From contig JAFBJZ010000672.1 of NCBI GenBank assembly GCA_016785225.1, positions 42,501 to 106,500 on the forward strand: a stretch of 64,000 nucleotides of DNA. The letters are read 5' to 3'. Positions within the stretch are counted from its first letter, which is position 1. Every line of letters begins with the position of its first letter. Positions 1-12,839 of the stretch are shown here, in pieces. A program made the position numbers and the translations under genes. The notes beneath the pieces are model-generated. The model was not told the origin of the DNA, searched no databases, and saw nothing but the letters and a program-made list of their open reading frames with translations. The DNA comes from Psettodes erumei (lineage: Eukaryota; Chordata; Actinopteri; Pleuronectiformes; Psettodidae).

Positions 1-1704
1 GTCAGTGGGAAATCCACGCTAAGCGACAACAAATCAAAAAGCCCAAGAGCCGCGATGTCTCCTACGTTAAGACTACAAATATTTACCATTGTTCTGGACA
101 TATTTAAGTGTCTCTATTCCATAAACACGATGTTCACTGAGTAAATGGAGAGGGTGTATTCAACTGGTAGGCACAGGCACTTACAGTCATACAGCTGAAA
201 GTAGGTTAAGCAAATTTAACAGTCTTTTCAAAAGCCTGGGGAGTCAGAGGAGGACACGGCACAACATATAAAGAGACCATTATCTGCCGCGTTGTTTGAT
301 TTACTCATCCAACGCCCCGCCGGCTCCAACAACATCACAACGCGGTGCGAGAGGCGTTTCACGCTGCCACCTGCCGTGACCGGCTCCTCGCAGATGTCAG
401 GAACACGGGGGCGACCGATAGTGGGCGGCAGGAAATCAGGCTGAGGCGTCACGACCCCAAAAAACGCCAAGCCACAGCAGACGCTGCCAGATCAGAAAGG
501 ACACAACTCCCTGCCCGCTGACAGACAGGAGACTTCAACCTAATCCCCCCCTCCACCCTCCTCCACCTCTCTCACACTACTGCCACCCTGCTGTAAATAA
601 AACAGGAGGTGACATAACCAGTGACTTCCCCACACCAAAAAGTAGGTTAAAGTAACACTGATCTTCCTGTGTCATACTGTGTAAACTCAAAAAAAAATTT
701 AAAAAAAAAGGTGACGGGACATCAGCGTGAAAGTGATGACACCAATGTGAAATACCTGGAGACATAATTGTGAGAGGTGGGGGTGGGCGGTTAAAGACAA
801 TTATGTGCGTGAAGCAATTCCATCAGGTGTGTCAGCAAATAGTGATTTCACTGCGTTTTGTTTTTTAACAAAGCAAACATCAACGTAGGTGTGAAGACGT
901 CCATAAGACTTGTTCCTGCTGATCTATGCGGGCTGTCCGGCCCAGGGTGAGCGCACCGGCCCCGGGCACTGACAGGCCTGTCAGCGTGCACAGGAACACC
1001 CCTCCTCAGGCTAACGTGAAACGGGCACGGGGGTGCAACTCCCGCGAGCCGGGCCTTGCACGGGCTAGCATTAGCCCCACCACCACCACCACCACCACCA
1101 ATAAGCCACGGGTCGGTCAACCCCACCACACCCCATCTCCCCCCAAAATGGTCGAAGCTCCTCTGCTGCGCGACGCTGGTATTAAACGACTTGTGCACTT
1201 GCTAGCCACGGGAGGCTACTCTTACTTTAGCGGGCTGGTGCAGCAGCGAGGCTAATGCACCTTTGCTAGCCATAGCGATAACTGAACAAAGCCGGCAACC
1301 GGTGTGGGAAGCCCCGATAGCTCGCCGGTGACGGGAGTTTTCCCGTCGCTAAACAGGCAGCAATACGTATTATTAATATATAATGGCACCGTGTTGAAGT
1401 GACACCCTTATTTAACCACGAGTGCGGCTTGGGGCAGCGGTGTAGCGTCAACTCCCGAGAGCCGAGCTGACATTCGCGTTAGCTTTGACAAACCGGCGCG
1501 ATGAGCTAATGTTAGCATAGCTAGCTAGCTAATTGTCCCCTCCCCTCCCAGCTCCCTCCAAACGAAACCATCATCCCCGCATCCAAACACTTCATAATCT
1601 TCCGCTAATAATAATTTTAAAAAAAACTGCAATGTGCGCTACTCGCGCCAAAGTAAAGCGAGAAGAAAAAACGTTTTAAAAAGCACAAGTCGTTCCCACG
1701 TTAC
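1..1704. other. No supported exon; left flank and CpG-rich 5' region of minus-strand gene
   Basis: No exon with homology or paired splice signals could be supported here. Positions 1-850 are ordinary sequence with A runs. From about 900 the DNA becomes CpG-rich, with a short CAC repeat near 1080-1100. If the exon at 1705-1884 is real, this stretch is the beginning of that gene's first coding intron on the minus strand. Confidence 0.5.
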
Positions 1705-1884
1705 CCAGGTCAAAGGATACTGAGGTGGCGGTACAGCGCCGGGCTGAGGAGCTGTTGGGGCTCCCGGTGGCAGAGACACGGAGGTCAGAGCAGTCCGCAG
1801 TTGGGTCGACGGAGAGGGGCCACTTCCAGGTCCGCTAACTGCGACAGCGGCTTGTTTGGGGACCACTTTCGGTGGCAAACTCAT
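1705..1884 (-). CDS. Proline-rich first coding exon, probable 5' end of eif4g3 (partial)
   Basis: On the minus strand an ATG at 1884 opens 60 codons beginning MSLPPKVVPKQ and continuing Pro/Ser/Gly-rich (…SVSLPPGAPTAPQPG…). They end at a plausible donor, TGG|GTAACG, after 1705. Low-complexity Pro-rich N-termini are typical of eIF4G scaffolds, which bridge eIF4E, eIF3 and PABP on capped mRNA. The identity, however, rests on synteny. In human 1p36.12 EIF4G3 lies beside ECE1 on the same strand, with its 5' end next to the 3' end of ECE1, and this exon has that place and orientation. I do not recognise the peptide itself, and the remaining exons would lie left of the window. Another minus-strand gene, or a non-coding ORF in a CpG island, cannot be excluded. 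Confidence 0.45.
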
Positions 1885-2330
1885 CGCAAAAAAATCAACA
1901 AATAAAAACAATACCTTAATAAATACTGATACAAACGGCGCCTAGCTCGCATGCATAGAGCAAGCGTAGCAGATTCTCGTAGCAGGCCCCGGATCCCTTT
2001 AACGAAGTGGAATAGCGAAGCTCGAATAGCAACACAAACGTCTTTTTTTTCATGGAAAGTCGCTGTACGGATCAGCGGTGCTATTCATGGGGACGGTGGG
2101 AGGTTTAGCCTCCCTCGCCCGTCCGGAGCCTCTGCGGATCCGGCCCGGTTCGTATCTTTCAAAAGGAATAATCGCCACGGTCTTCGGCCTCCCTCGGCGA
2201 TCTACCTCTTCTTCTCGACAAGTGTGTTTTCTATCATTTTTTTCCCCACAGAGATGAGAGACTTCGCCAACATGGCGTTGCGGCCGCTTCCAGCAGTCCG
2301 GGCAGGACAGATGATTCGGCAATTCTCGGC
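1885..2330. promoter_or_regulatory. CpG-rich promoter region, possibly bidirectional
   Basis: CpG-rich DNA lies directly upstream of the minus-strand start at 1884 and carries several housekeeping-type elements, including ATGGCG preceded by pyrimidine-rich sequence at 2230-2275. There is no TATA box. A plus-strand ORF starts at 2272, so divergent transcription is possible. This is inferred from base composition and position only. Confidence 0.45.
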
Positions 2331-2502
2331 CGGTTACGGAGCCGCTCGGCTAATCAACTCAGTACAGATAATCCGAAGCATGGTTCACGTTCGTGATGTG
2401 TCCGAAATACAGAATTTTTTTTTTTTAAAAAGAAATATTATTATTGTTGTTATTATTATTATTTTTATTAAATATCGCTTTAAAATCCACAACTTTAGTT
2501 AG
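2272..2502 (+). CDS. Doubtful small ORF with presequence-like N-terminus, not recognised
   Basis: An ATG at 2272 in good context (GCCAACATGG) opens 76 codons. The first part (MALRPLPAVRAGQMIRQFSA) is rich in Arg, Ala and Ser and lacks acidic residues, like a mitochondrial targeting sequence. A strong acceptor-like site (pyrimidine tract then CACAG, ending at 2251) precedes it. The second half runs into AT-rich, low-complexity sequence (poly-T, ATT repeats) and is unlikely to be protein. It could be one exon whose donor I cannot place, a decayed copy, or chance. No family was recognised. Confidence 0.15.
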   Translation: MALRPLPAVRAGQMIRQFSAGYGAARLINSVQIIRSMVHVRDVSEIQNFFFLKRNIIIVVIIIIFIKYRFKIHNFS

Positions 2503-3060
2503 CGGGACCAAAGTCCGTCAAGAGTTAACATTTAATCGATAACAACAAACACGTTCAGAGGCAAAACAGAAAATGAAAATAAAATATCAAAATAAACAAG
2601 TAATGTGTTTTTTATATTATTTATATTTTCATATTTTTTAATATTTACTTTTATCTTTATCCACCATCTCTAAGCCAAATTCCTCATATGTAAAAATGTA
2701 AATAAATAAAAAATACTGATCAATAAACCTGAAGTGTGTCTAGTAATTTTTCGTGTGAGAGGCCAAAAAAAGCTTAAACATCGAGTATTCAGCTATTTAC
2801 ACGAATATTGGTCCGGTGCTTGCACTGTGCACCAGCAGCACACTGTAACACGGACTTGTTTGCAGATAGCGCCACCTACCGCTGTTTTGGCCGCATCGCA
2901 TCTGCACGTTTGCAACACATCCGAATAATGTACTTAAGTTCATTAATGATCCGAGACGCTGGTTATCGTGTGAAGTCTCTGTAGAACAGAAACATGTTTG
3001 TGTGTCAGAAAGCCAGATATCAAAACACCGAACACATCGTGAACAGACAAAGGTGTTTTA
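2503..3060. other. AT-rich intergenic spacer, nothing supported
   Basis: This spacer between the CpG-rich promoter and the 3' end of ece1 is AT-rich, with several A/T runs around 2570-2720. No exon, RNA gene or recognisable mobile element was seen. Confidence 0.6.
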
Positions 3061-3068
3061 AAAATGGT

Positions 3069-3074
3069 TTTATT
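3069..3074 (-). terminator. Candidate poly(A) signal of ece1 (AATAAA)
   Basis: TTTATT on the plus strand reads AATAAA on the minus strand, about 850 nt downstream of the ece1 stop codon. A second AATAAA at 3441-3446 is nearer. Either could define the 3' end, and the 3' UTR would span 3924 to about 3050 or 3420. Confidence 0.45.
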
Positions 3075-3924
3075 ATACAAAATAATGTTGTGAGGAACTC
3101 TTGCTCATAAAAATAGGCACATCACGACTTCGCCTATATGACACTTTGATTTATGACTGTGAATTTCTGAATTCTTTCACCATGGTTGTGATTCGCATTG
3201 TCCCAACATTACAGAAATGAAACAACAATGGGTCAGTGCTGTCTTCTCTGCACTGGATCCAAAAAATTACTCTGTTTAAAAGCACAAATATTGCATCACT
3301 ATCTCTATAAAAGGCATCTTTGAGGAAAATTGTACACAGAATGTCCCGGAAATATTGCACTGATTCAAAGGCAAACTGCTGTAGTGGTACTGAAATATCT
3401 TAATATCAATTCTTAATAAAGCGACTTTAAAACTTTCAGATTTATTCTCTTTCTGTTTGTTTTTTTAAATCATCCGTCAGGTTAAAAATATTGCAGGTTC
3501 CTGGTTCAGCATCGTATATTAAAAAAAAAAACAAACAAACAAACTTGTGACCATAAATTAAGTCCAATAAAAATAAACGAGAGCAGATCCGAGCACAGTG
3601 AAGGGTTACAATAAAGAAGAAACGTCACTTTGCGAGTGGTTTCCCCCTGTTTCTTTTCTGTAACCGTCTATTGGGTTTCCAGTGTTGTAAAAGCAGCGTT
3701 CAGAGCTACATCTAACTCCAGAGTTTGGGGAAAAGCTGTTTGCTAAACAAACAGGTCCTGGTGGAGAAGCAGAGGGCAGGCGCATTTCGTCCTGATAAGG
3801 AGCCTGACAAGCGTTAAGTGGCAAAGCGCGAGGAGTTTCAGTGGTTCTTGCGATCCGGGTCCAGAGAGACTCCGCCGGTACCCCCCCAATGTCCATTTCG
3901 CTCCCGTTCCCGAGCGACGAGGCA

Positions 3925-6900
3925 TCACCAAAGCTCACACTTGTGTTTGGGGTTCATGGGAGCGTCGGCTTTGCAGCCAAAGTGCTTTGAGAACTCGCGT
4001 GAATTGGAGATGGTGCCGATGACTCGGAATCTGGACGGACTGTGAGAATCGGTGATCATTCCCTCGTGCGAGCTCTCGGGCGTCCTGACGGAGCACCACA
4101 CCTGCAGAGGGGAAACACAGATTCCCATTCATTCAGGATTACCCGGCGACCGTCCCTCTGGGCGAACTGCAGCAAATTTCAGTAGATCGGCATAAAACAG
4201 GAAGTAGGTCGGCTCTGGTTAAAGTCTGGAAGGATATTTGTGTTTCCATAGATACTGGACTTATCAGTGCGGGAGAAGGAACAGATGTAATTTTAACACT
4301 GAACAAGGTAAATGATTTATTTGTGTGTGGAAAAAAAACCCAAATACTAATTATTATACCGAGCAGAATATGTTTGCGTAGAGGAGCCGGAGAGATGCAG
4401 TAAAAAAAACAAAAAATAATCTGCAAACCTGGGCGAATCCTACAAAAAACAGCTGGTGGTTGGTCAATCCCACCGCGGGCAGCGTGGCCTCCTCGCCGTG
4501 CTTCTCGATCCAGTTCACGTAAGCCTGTGGAGCAACAAGCGATCGCGTTACACACACACACACACACACACAAAAACTGCGCGGTAAGAAAACAGGGGAT
4601 CCGCCTCACAGTTTTCCCTCCGATTGACACGCTCCGGCCGGCGATCTTTCGTTACGCGGAAGGAATGCGTGCGCGTGAAGAAGTAACCGGAGGCCGACGA
4701 GGCCGCGAGCGGCCACCTGTTGCACGTCAAGGCTTGGCTGTAAACCAGACGTCCCGCTTTTTCCAATACAGATTAACGGGCGCCACATCCACAAACAAAC
4801 AAACCGAGCGGAAAGTTTTTCGCGACCTTGAAAACACGCCATGTGACGGCGGTAACGCTCTGAACTTTCCACAAACGCCCGCGACATGTTTCACGTCAGA
4901 CCTTGTGCGCAGCTTTGAGCCCGCCGTTGTCGGCGATGTTCTCCCCCAGGGTGTGGCGTCCATTCAGGGGCTCCTGGTTGATGCTGTAGTTCCCGTACTG
5001 CTCCACCATGCACTGGGTCTGCTTCTTGAAGGCCTCCACCGAGGAGTTCTTCCACCAGGGACGCAGGTTCCCGTCCTTGTCGTACTCCCTCCCTGCACCA
5101 ACGAAGCGTTAGAAGTTGAGCGTCGTTCCTCCCGGATCGTAATTTGTCTTTTTTTTTTTTTTTTTAAAAAGGAGCTGTTCACCCACCCTGGTCGTCGAAC
5201 GCGTGCATCAACTCGTGTCCCATGACTACGCCTATCCCGCCAAAGTTCAGAGCTCTGGAGGAGATTAAAAACAAAAAGGTTTGAGAACGTGCAGCAGACT
5301 TTGGGAAATGTTCTTGGGTTACGCTCTTTAAATAAACCGGCGTAGGAGACCTACTTGGGCCAGGACCGACTGTAGAACGGGGCCTGAAGGATCCCGGCCG
5401 GCAGAACCATCTCGTTCTTGGTGGGGTTGTAGTAGGCGTTGACGGTGGGCGGGGTCATGCTCCACCTGCGAAAATAACACACACCGACTGAGGCCCACAT
5501 CAAGGTCACAACACACTCAGAATACTGATGTCCGGTCTGTGCCGGCACTGACTGCAGATCAGTTTTGGAAGAGGCATGGGAACAACCCCCGCTCTGCCCC
5601 CACCACCACTACCACCACCACCACCCCCACCCCAACCCCCGTAGCCTAATTAGAGACAAGGATCAGTTCAGCGGAGAGAAGCCGGTTGCCCGGGGAACAT
5701 TTGTGGATGGGAGCCGTGATGTGCTGAGTCAGTGCGATGGGAATGTGTTCCCGGCGGGGCGTGCGACCTTCTCTCCGACAGGACGGGGGTGGGGTGGGGC
5801 TCACTGGTTTCTGTTGGGAGTTTTCCTCAGCTGGTCCGCCGTCACTCTGCCTGAGAAGTTGTAGTACTGCATGACATTTTGGAAGTAGAGCTGCGACACC
5901 ACCTCGAACTGCGAGAGACGGGGAGACGGGGAGGAACGTTCGGCGTTTGAGCGAAGAAAAACGAGACAAACACACTTATAGTCCAGCGCCACATTTTACC
6001 TACATCATTGAATACTTTGTCCAGCTTCGTGGCGTTCATGATGAACTCTGGATAACCCACCATGTTGTAAATTGTATCTGCCTGTGAAGCGGAAAAAAAA
6101 AACTGTAGGAGACTCATTCTCACAGCAGGTGGCAGCACTGTCGTTCTTCCACCGGGCCGCAGACGTTCGGATGAGCTTTTATTCGACAGACGGACGATCG
6201 ACGTGAAATAACAACTGTTGCCCGTTCAGGGGCGAGTCACCGTCTCCCCTCCCTCTCTGGTTCTGACTCCTCTTTCAGTCGTACAGGAGCTGAGGGTCAC
6301 CTGTAGGCTCCTATCTACCAAAACGCCTCCCTTCAGCCGCAGAATGAAAGCTTCCTGCAGGTTGGGGAGCATCTCCCTCCCACCTTTTCTTTCGCTGCTC
6401 TTTTCGTTTCCGAGTCCATCCAGCTCACGTGCTTCAGGCTGTCCTCGAACGCCCCTTTAATTTCCGACACCATGTCTTCAGCCTGAGGCGCGGGAGAGAT
6501 GAGAGGCAGAAACTCAGGATTGCATCACCTCACACGGCGCGAGCAGCTGCAGAGAGAGCAGGAGGAGGAGGAGGAAAAAAAAAACACTTACGATGGACTT
6601 GCTGTCCTCGGCGAAGGTGGCTTTGACGAACATGGCTCCCAGGGCGAAGCCCAGGGCGCTGTCGGTGTCGCTGACGCACAGCTTCCAGCGCGGCGTGCAG
6701 CTCTGCAACATCAAGCCGACGCATATCAGACAGACGCCAGACGTAAATCTGTTTGGAGCAGGATTTGCTCTCTTTCTCGGCAACGCCTGATCCAGTTAGT
6801 CACTTCCTCTGTTTACCAGCGCGAGCGTGACTAACCCGGACGAGCGTGAGAGGAATTGTTTGCGTTAAGCCGCGGGGCTGCGCGTGCAGGTGGAGGGAAG

Positions 6901-6978
6901 TGAAAGCGAGACAGTGAGAATGTTTCTGGCGGGATTACTCATTCTAGAAATACCACTGGACCCCCCCCCGCCCGCCTC

Positions 6979-7045
<67 letters not shown>

Positions 7046-10000
7046 ACGACCCGGCCAACCTTTTCCCGCCTCTGGCCCGTTTGTGAAGCGACAACTGCGC
7101 ACACACTCTCTGCCGAAACCTATAAAAGCTGCGAAGTGAAATGACCACCGATGGAAAATGGGTCGTGACCTCAGTGTCCTGCTGCCGGGGAAGCGGCGCT
7201 CAGCTGTGAGAGACACGGTGTTCCCTCTAAAAGGACTGAGGGGTCAATTGTCTTTTTTCTGGAGACAAAATGACAACAGGAAAGCCCACGTGAAAACTTA
7301 ATTTCCACTGAAGCGCCGCAAGAAAACGCGCAACCAGGACAGCAAGCGGGTCGGACCAAACACAACCGGCAAAGCCTTAAGCTCATTCTAAATGCCGTCG
7401 AGTGTTTTGGCTTCGAATTTGCAAAAATCTGTCTTTTCGCTGCTGCAGCTGATCAGAAGCTGCAGGATCGTGCAGGAGATTTTTGCAGCTTTTCATTGGT
7501 CTGTTCCTGTAGCTGCACATTTAGCAAAATTTGCACACACAGCCGCCGTAAAATAAAATTATTACATCAAAACGTCAGAGTAAAAACTCAACATTTACAG
7601 CCTCGTAAAAAATAAATGTTCCTATATGGCAAAGTAATTATCAGGCAAAGGGAAGGACAAGGACAAATGGAGCTGCATGTATGTGCGGATAAAAAGAATG
7701 AAGGTCACGAGGAAGGTGAGGAAACGAGGAGGATTCTGAGCGAGCAGAGTTGTAAAAATCTCCTCTGGCACTCGGGCACAGATGGAAAACAAAAAAAGAG
7801 AGAGACCCAGCTGCACATAACGCAGATCCACGCAGAAAGTTCGGGCCTTGTTATTGCAGCCTGACCCCCGGGGGGGGAGAGAAAGCGAGGCAGAGGAAAC
7901 AGGATCTCGCTCCGATACGATACGATTCGCGGTCAGGCGGTCGTTGGCGGAGGAGGAGACGACTTAAGAACAACACGCGTTAACGTGCGAACATCCTCGG
8001 CGGTGCGCGCAAACTAATTAAAGGGCCGCTTCGCTAAAAAAAAAAAAAACGCATTCTCATTTAGGGGAGCGGTATCTGCCGGCGCAGATTGTTTTGGTTC
8101 GGTTTCCTGTGGATTTAAGACATCTGTCTCAGATATTCCCGCCTCCGATCCAACACAATGGAGCCGAGTGTGGAATTCTGTTTGTGGCACTGAATAACTA
8201 CAAAAAAAAAAAAATTCCAACAGCAGCGTCTGTGTCCAGAAACAAAGCCCCAGGATTGGCTTCCAGGACCAGTTCCAATGAAAACATTATCTGGAGAAAC
8301 CAGGCCACCGTTCCTGGAAAGACGGAGTTTTATAAAGGTTAAAGTTTTAACGCCGCAAATTAAATCACAAACGGCCCGACAACGTGCACATGCAGCCCAG
8401 TATTTGCCAGACGTCTCCTCTACCCGCTGTTCTGACCTTCAAATCGAGAAGCTGTTGGCGTCGCAGTTTTTTGCCGTTTAGTTGGATGGTTTTAACCCGC
8501 GGTGAGAGGACGCCATCTGCGGAGCAGCGTCACAGTTCTTCCTCGTCCAGCCTCCGTGTCTCCACCGGTGGAAACCGACGCGTGGATTTAACAAAATGTG
8601 GATTTAATCGACTCTCGCGCGCACGAGTCTTTCATATCGCTGCCAGCGAAAACACACGGGACCAAGAAATCGGGTTTCTCCGGCGCACATTTGGAGCGGC
8701 CGCCGTAATTTCTCTTTGGAAACCCGAACGTGAAGCGCCTGGCCGGTCACTTCCAGTTCTCCTGAAGTCTTTTGGTGCCAGTTTACCTTCGCCTGACTTC
8801 CCTGGCCGTGAATCCAGCTGTCTAAATCCAGCTGTTTGGCTTCGGGCCACTTCCTCTGCCAGTGCGTAAAAAAACCCCACATATTATAATGCCAATGGGA
8901 TTTTTTTTTTCCTGTGCCTGGTTGGCTGAAGTCAAACTGAGATATTCAGTTGACAAACTGCATCCGCTCAGTCCCGTGTCTTTTTTTTTTTTAAAAGGGC
9001 CTGAATCTTCATCTCTTACCTTTTTGGTTCCGTACATGATCTCCAGGAAGTGCTGCTCTGCATCCTGGAACCTCTGGTCCAAAATGGAAACCATGTTCCT
9101 CACCACCTTCATGATCATGTAGTTGTTGAGGAGGCTGCGAAGAAAACTGCATTAATCGCAGATATTTACAGGGCTACGCTCACGCAGGCGTCTCTCTCAC
9201 CTTTTATTTGTCCTGGATATGAGGTCAGAAACTTTCTGCAGGTATTCCTTGGCATAAACAACCACCGGTTCGGACTCGTTCAGCGGCACGGGAGCGAACA
9301 CTTCCGTGAGGTACGGCATCCAGTCCACCGCAGGAGCCAGAGTCTGCCAGGACAAAAAAAAAACAACCCACAAATAAGACAAGGTGTCACCTCCTTTCAG
9401 GCCAGTAACACCAGATGAGACGCTCACCGCCAGGTCCTTGGCCTCCATCTTGTGGTAGATCAGCTCCTCGTCCCTCCTCTCCTCTTGAGGGACCGTGACG
9501 TTGGCCAGGGTGGTCTCGAAGTCCACGATCTCCTCCATCAGCGCCTGAGACGTCTCTGCGGACCCGCCCAGGAGGACCCCCAACTCCACCAGGAAGTTGA
9601 GGTACGCCGTCAGATACTGCGAAGTCCGGGAAGGCAGACGGTGCCGGTGAGGCGGAGGGGAGGAGGGGGTGGAGAAGATGAGAAAATCCAGTTAGGGGAC
9701 GTAATCCTCAACAATGCAAATACAAGCAGAGTTTTAACCCTGCAGCTGAAAGAGTTCTCTTTTAATATTCCTCCACTTCCTGTCAAAAAGGAGCGATGAG
9801 CCTTTAGGTATTTTCATTCTCATCGCAGAAAACTCCAGATCTGGATCAGCTTCGTGCACACACACATATTTGGAGCTCGCCGTACCTTCTCGTTCGCTGT
9901 TTTGTTGAGGTAGTAGTCCCGCGATGGCAGACCCAGGCTGGACTGATCCACCTGGAAAAACCCAGAGGAAAAGCGACTTTCAGGTCACCCTCCGTTTCAC

Positions 10001-12621
10001 AAACGGCCTTTGGTCTCGTTGCCGCGGCGCCGCCAATGCGGGCTCACCAGAGATCATATCCGTACCGGCATCGTGACGCCCCAGTGAAGCTGAGATGACT
10101 GTGATAATGAAGGGATTGTTCCCAGGGTATCGACTTAATCTGGCTTCTTCACACCCACCTGGATGATGTTGCTGTTGGAGTTTTTGGAGTCGGTGCTGAC
10201 GAACACGGTGAAGAACGGCGAGGTGCGGTAGTTGGCCGACACCGTTCGCAACACTTCCTGGAAGTTGTCCTTGTCCCAGGGTCCGGTCAGGGCCCATCCT
10301 CCTATCTGAGACAGACCGGGACACTCAGACAAAACAGAAACGAAGACGGGCCGAAGCGACGACCGCCTCCGACGTCCAGCCGCTTCGGGGAAGCGGGCAT
10401 ACCTGGCTGATTAGCTCCTGTAGCGGCTTAGCTCCTAATTCCTCGATCTTGGCCTCGTTCATGCAGGCCTGATAATATCGCTGGGCCTTTTCCTCCGCCC
10501 GGCTCAGGCCGACCATCGTGGTGTTTTCTGCCCAAATCCAGATATGAATACGATTCAAAACAAGCCCTTTCTCCCGGCGCTGGAAAAACGAGCCTGAAAA
10601 CAGCAGCCGGACGCGGAGCCTCACCTAATAAATGCTTCATCACGAGCATGTTGTGCTCCCACAGGTTGCTGAAGGGCCCCCAGCGGGACTTGCCCTCGGG
10701 CAGGGGGTTGTTCTTCACCCAGCCGCCGCAGGCGAAGTCGTAGAAGTCGTGGCAGGGGTCCACGGACCGGTCCAGGGCTCCCAGCACGGCGCTGGCCACG
10801 GTGATGCACGGCTCCGTCAGGCACAAGCCGGGGTGAGCTGCAGGAGACGGAGATTCGTCACTTGCAAACCCTCAACTGAGGTTGTGAGCCAATCAGGCTG
10901 CAGTTTACATCCACGCCATTCTCATCTAATGCAAGAAGGGAATTTAACCAAATGTGTATTTTTGGGGATTTGTCTCGACTTTGTTCGGCCTGTTCGTCGT
11001 TTGTCGCTCTGCAAACTCCTCGCGCGTGCGTTCACGTGCTCGGCCAATCAGCGAAGCTGACAGAGCTGTCACCGCGACAGCGGACGCCATGCACACGCCT
11101 CAAACATCTCCACCGTCACTACAGGGGCCACCCTCCTGAGTTACGGCGATGAACGACGGCCTTTCACGAAGTGTTTTTGCAGAACATTGTGATGTCACAG
11201 TGCGGCTGACCTTTGACCTCTGGCGTATAGAATGTCACTACTTCGTCTCCTCACCCTGTTAGCGTTTGTTTTGAAATTTTGCCCCAATCTGCACGACGAA
11301 TTCTTGAGCTGTGTCTGAGAACGGGTTTTGCGAGGTCGCCCTGACCTTTGACCTTTGACCGACAAACCTGCTCACCCTCAAGCGGGCCTCGGTGCCAGAC
11401 ATAAAAAATATTCCCCCCCAGGTGTTCCAGTGGAACGGGACCATCGTGAAAACCTCTCGCCGGCGCGGGGCCGTGAAAACATTTTTCGAGGACCGCCGCA
11501 AAATAATCGGGAGAATATTTCACAGGCGGGACGTTGAAACCCCAAAATTTTTGAATGACAACAGATAGAGGACGATGACTTCGGGTAAACGTTTCGGGTC
11601 GGGAGTTCAGGGGCGGCACCGGGGGGGCCCTTCGGACGCTCCCGCGTGAAACACAAAAGCGGGAAGCCATTTAGAAAACTTTAAGAGATCTTTCGGAGAA
11701 GCGCGAGCCGTCAGGATGCGGCTCGCCCGCGTGACGCTTGACTCACTGTAAAGACTCTCGCCGCCCCATGTAAGGGCGTGAGACAAAGACGGGGGAGACG
11801 AGCAGCGAGGAGGTTAGTGCTCCGAGGAGAATTCGTCCCGGTTCCTCTTGTTATTTCAACGTGCGATCCGACACGCGGTTTCTGAATGAGAGGAAGTGGC
11901 ATTAGGTTTCCCATGGTGGGTTTGAGGAAGCCCGCGCACATGAGAGAGACGACGGGACGGTCAACGCACAAGGCCTTTTCCCATCATCAACCAGCTCCAG
12001 GGACAGATTTCGAGTTGTTTTTAGACAGCGCAGCCGAACGTATGGCTTTGGTTTAAAAAGGGAAAATAAATACACGTCGTTAAATGTCCCGTCCTGTAGT
12101 TTTGCACTTGGTCAGACCGGAAAACAACAAACTGGTACAAGGAACTGATTTTGCCGTTTCAATTTTCAGGCTTCACGTGGGAAAGCTCGGGCGCTTCTTC
12201 CGCAACATCCTGAGAGATGACTGTTTATCGTCACGTATAATATAATTAGAATTCAAGTCCAAACATATTGGGATAGGCAGTAAAATGGGAAGACTGGATG
12301 TTTATTCCCTTTGTTGGATTGAGGACATTTGGAAAAACATTTTACCCTTTTTTTAAAAAAAATATTCAGTCTACCTGTGATGACTGTTTATCGTTACACG
12401 TAACATAATCCACACCCAACACCTCTTAAGCTGACTGATTAACGCTTCGTATTTTGTTTGTTTAATCTGAACAAACGGGAAGGAGGGGCACATTTTATTA
12501 TCTTTGAGCGGAGCCACGCTAACTGTTTCCCCCCGCTTCCAAATTTCTGCTAAACTAAGATAAGCTAAGCTAAGATAGTCTTCTCCTTAACACGGCTTCA
12601 TATTTGTTTATTCTGAACAAA

Positions 12622-12658
<37 letters not shown>

Positions 12659-12796
12659 CAGTGGGGGGGGGCATTTTGTTACCTTTGGACCAGGCTAACT
12701 GTTTAGCCCCGCAGTCTTTCTGCTAAACCAGGCTAAGCTAACTGTCGCGTCACTCCGGCTTCGTGTTTGTTTAATCTGAACAAATCATGTTTGGGT

Positions 12797-12839
<43 letters not shown>

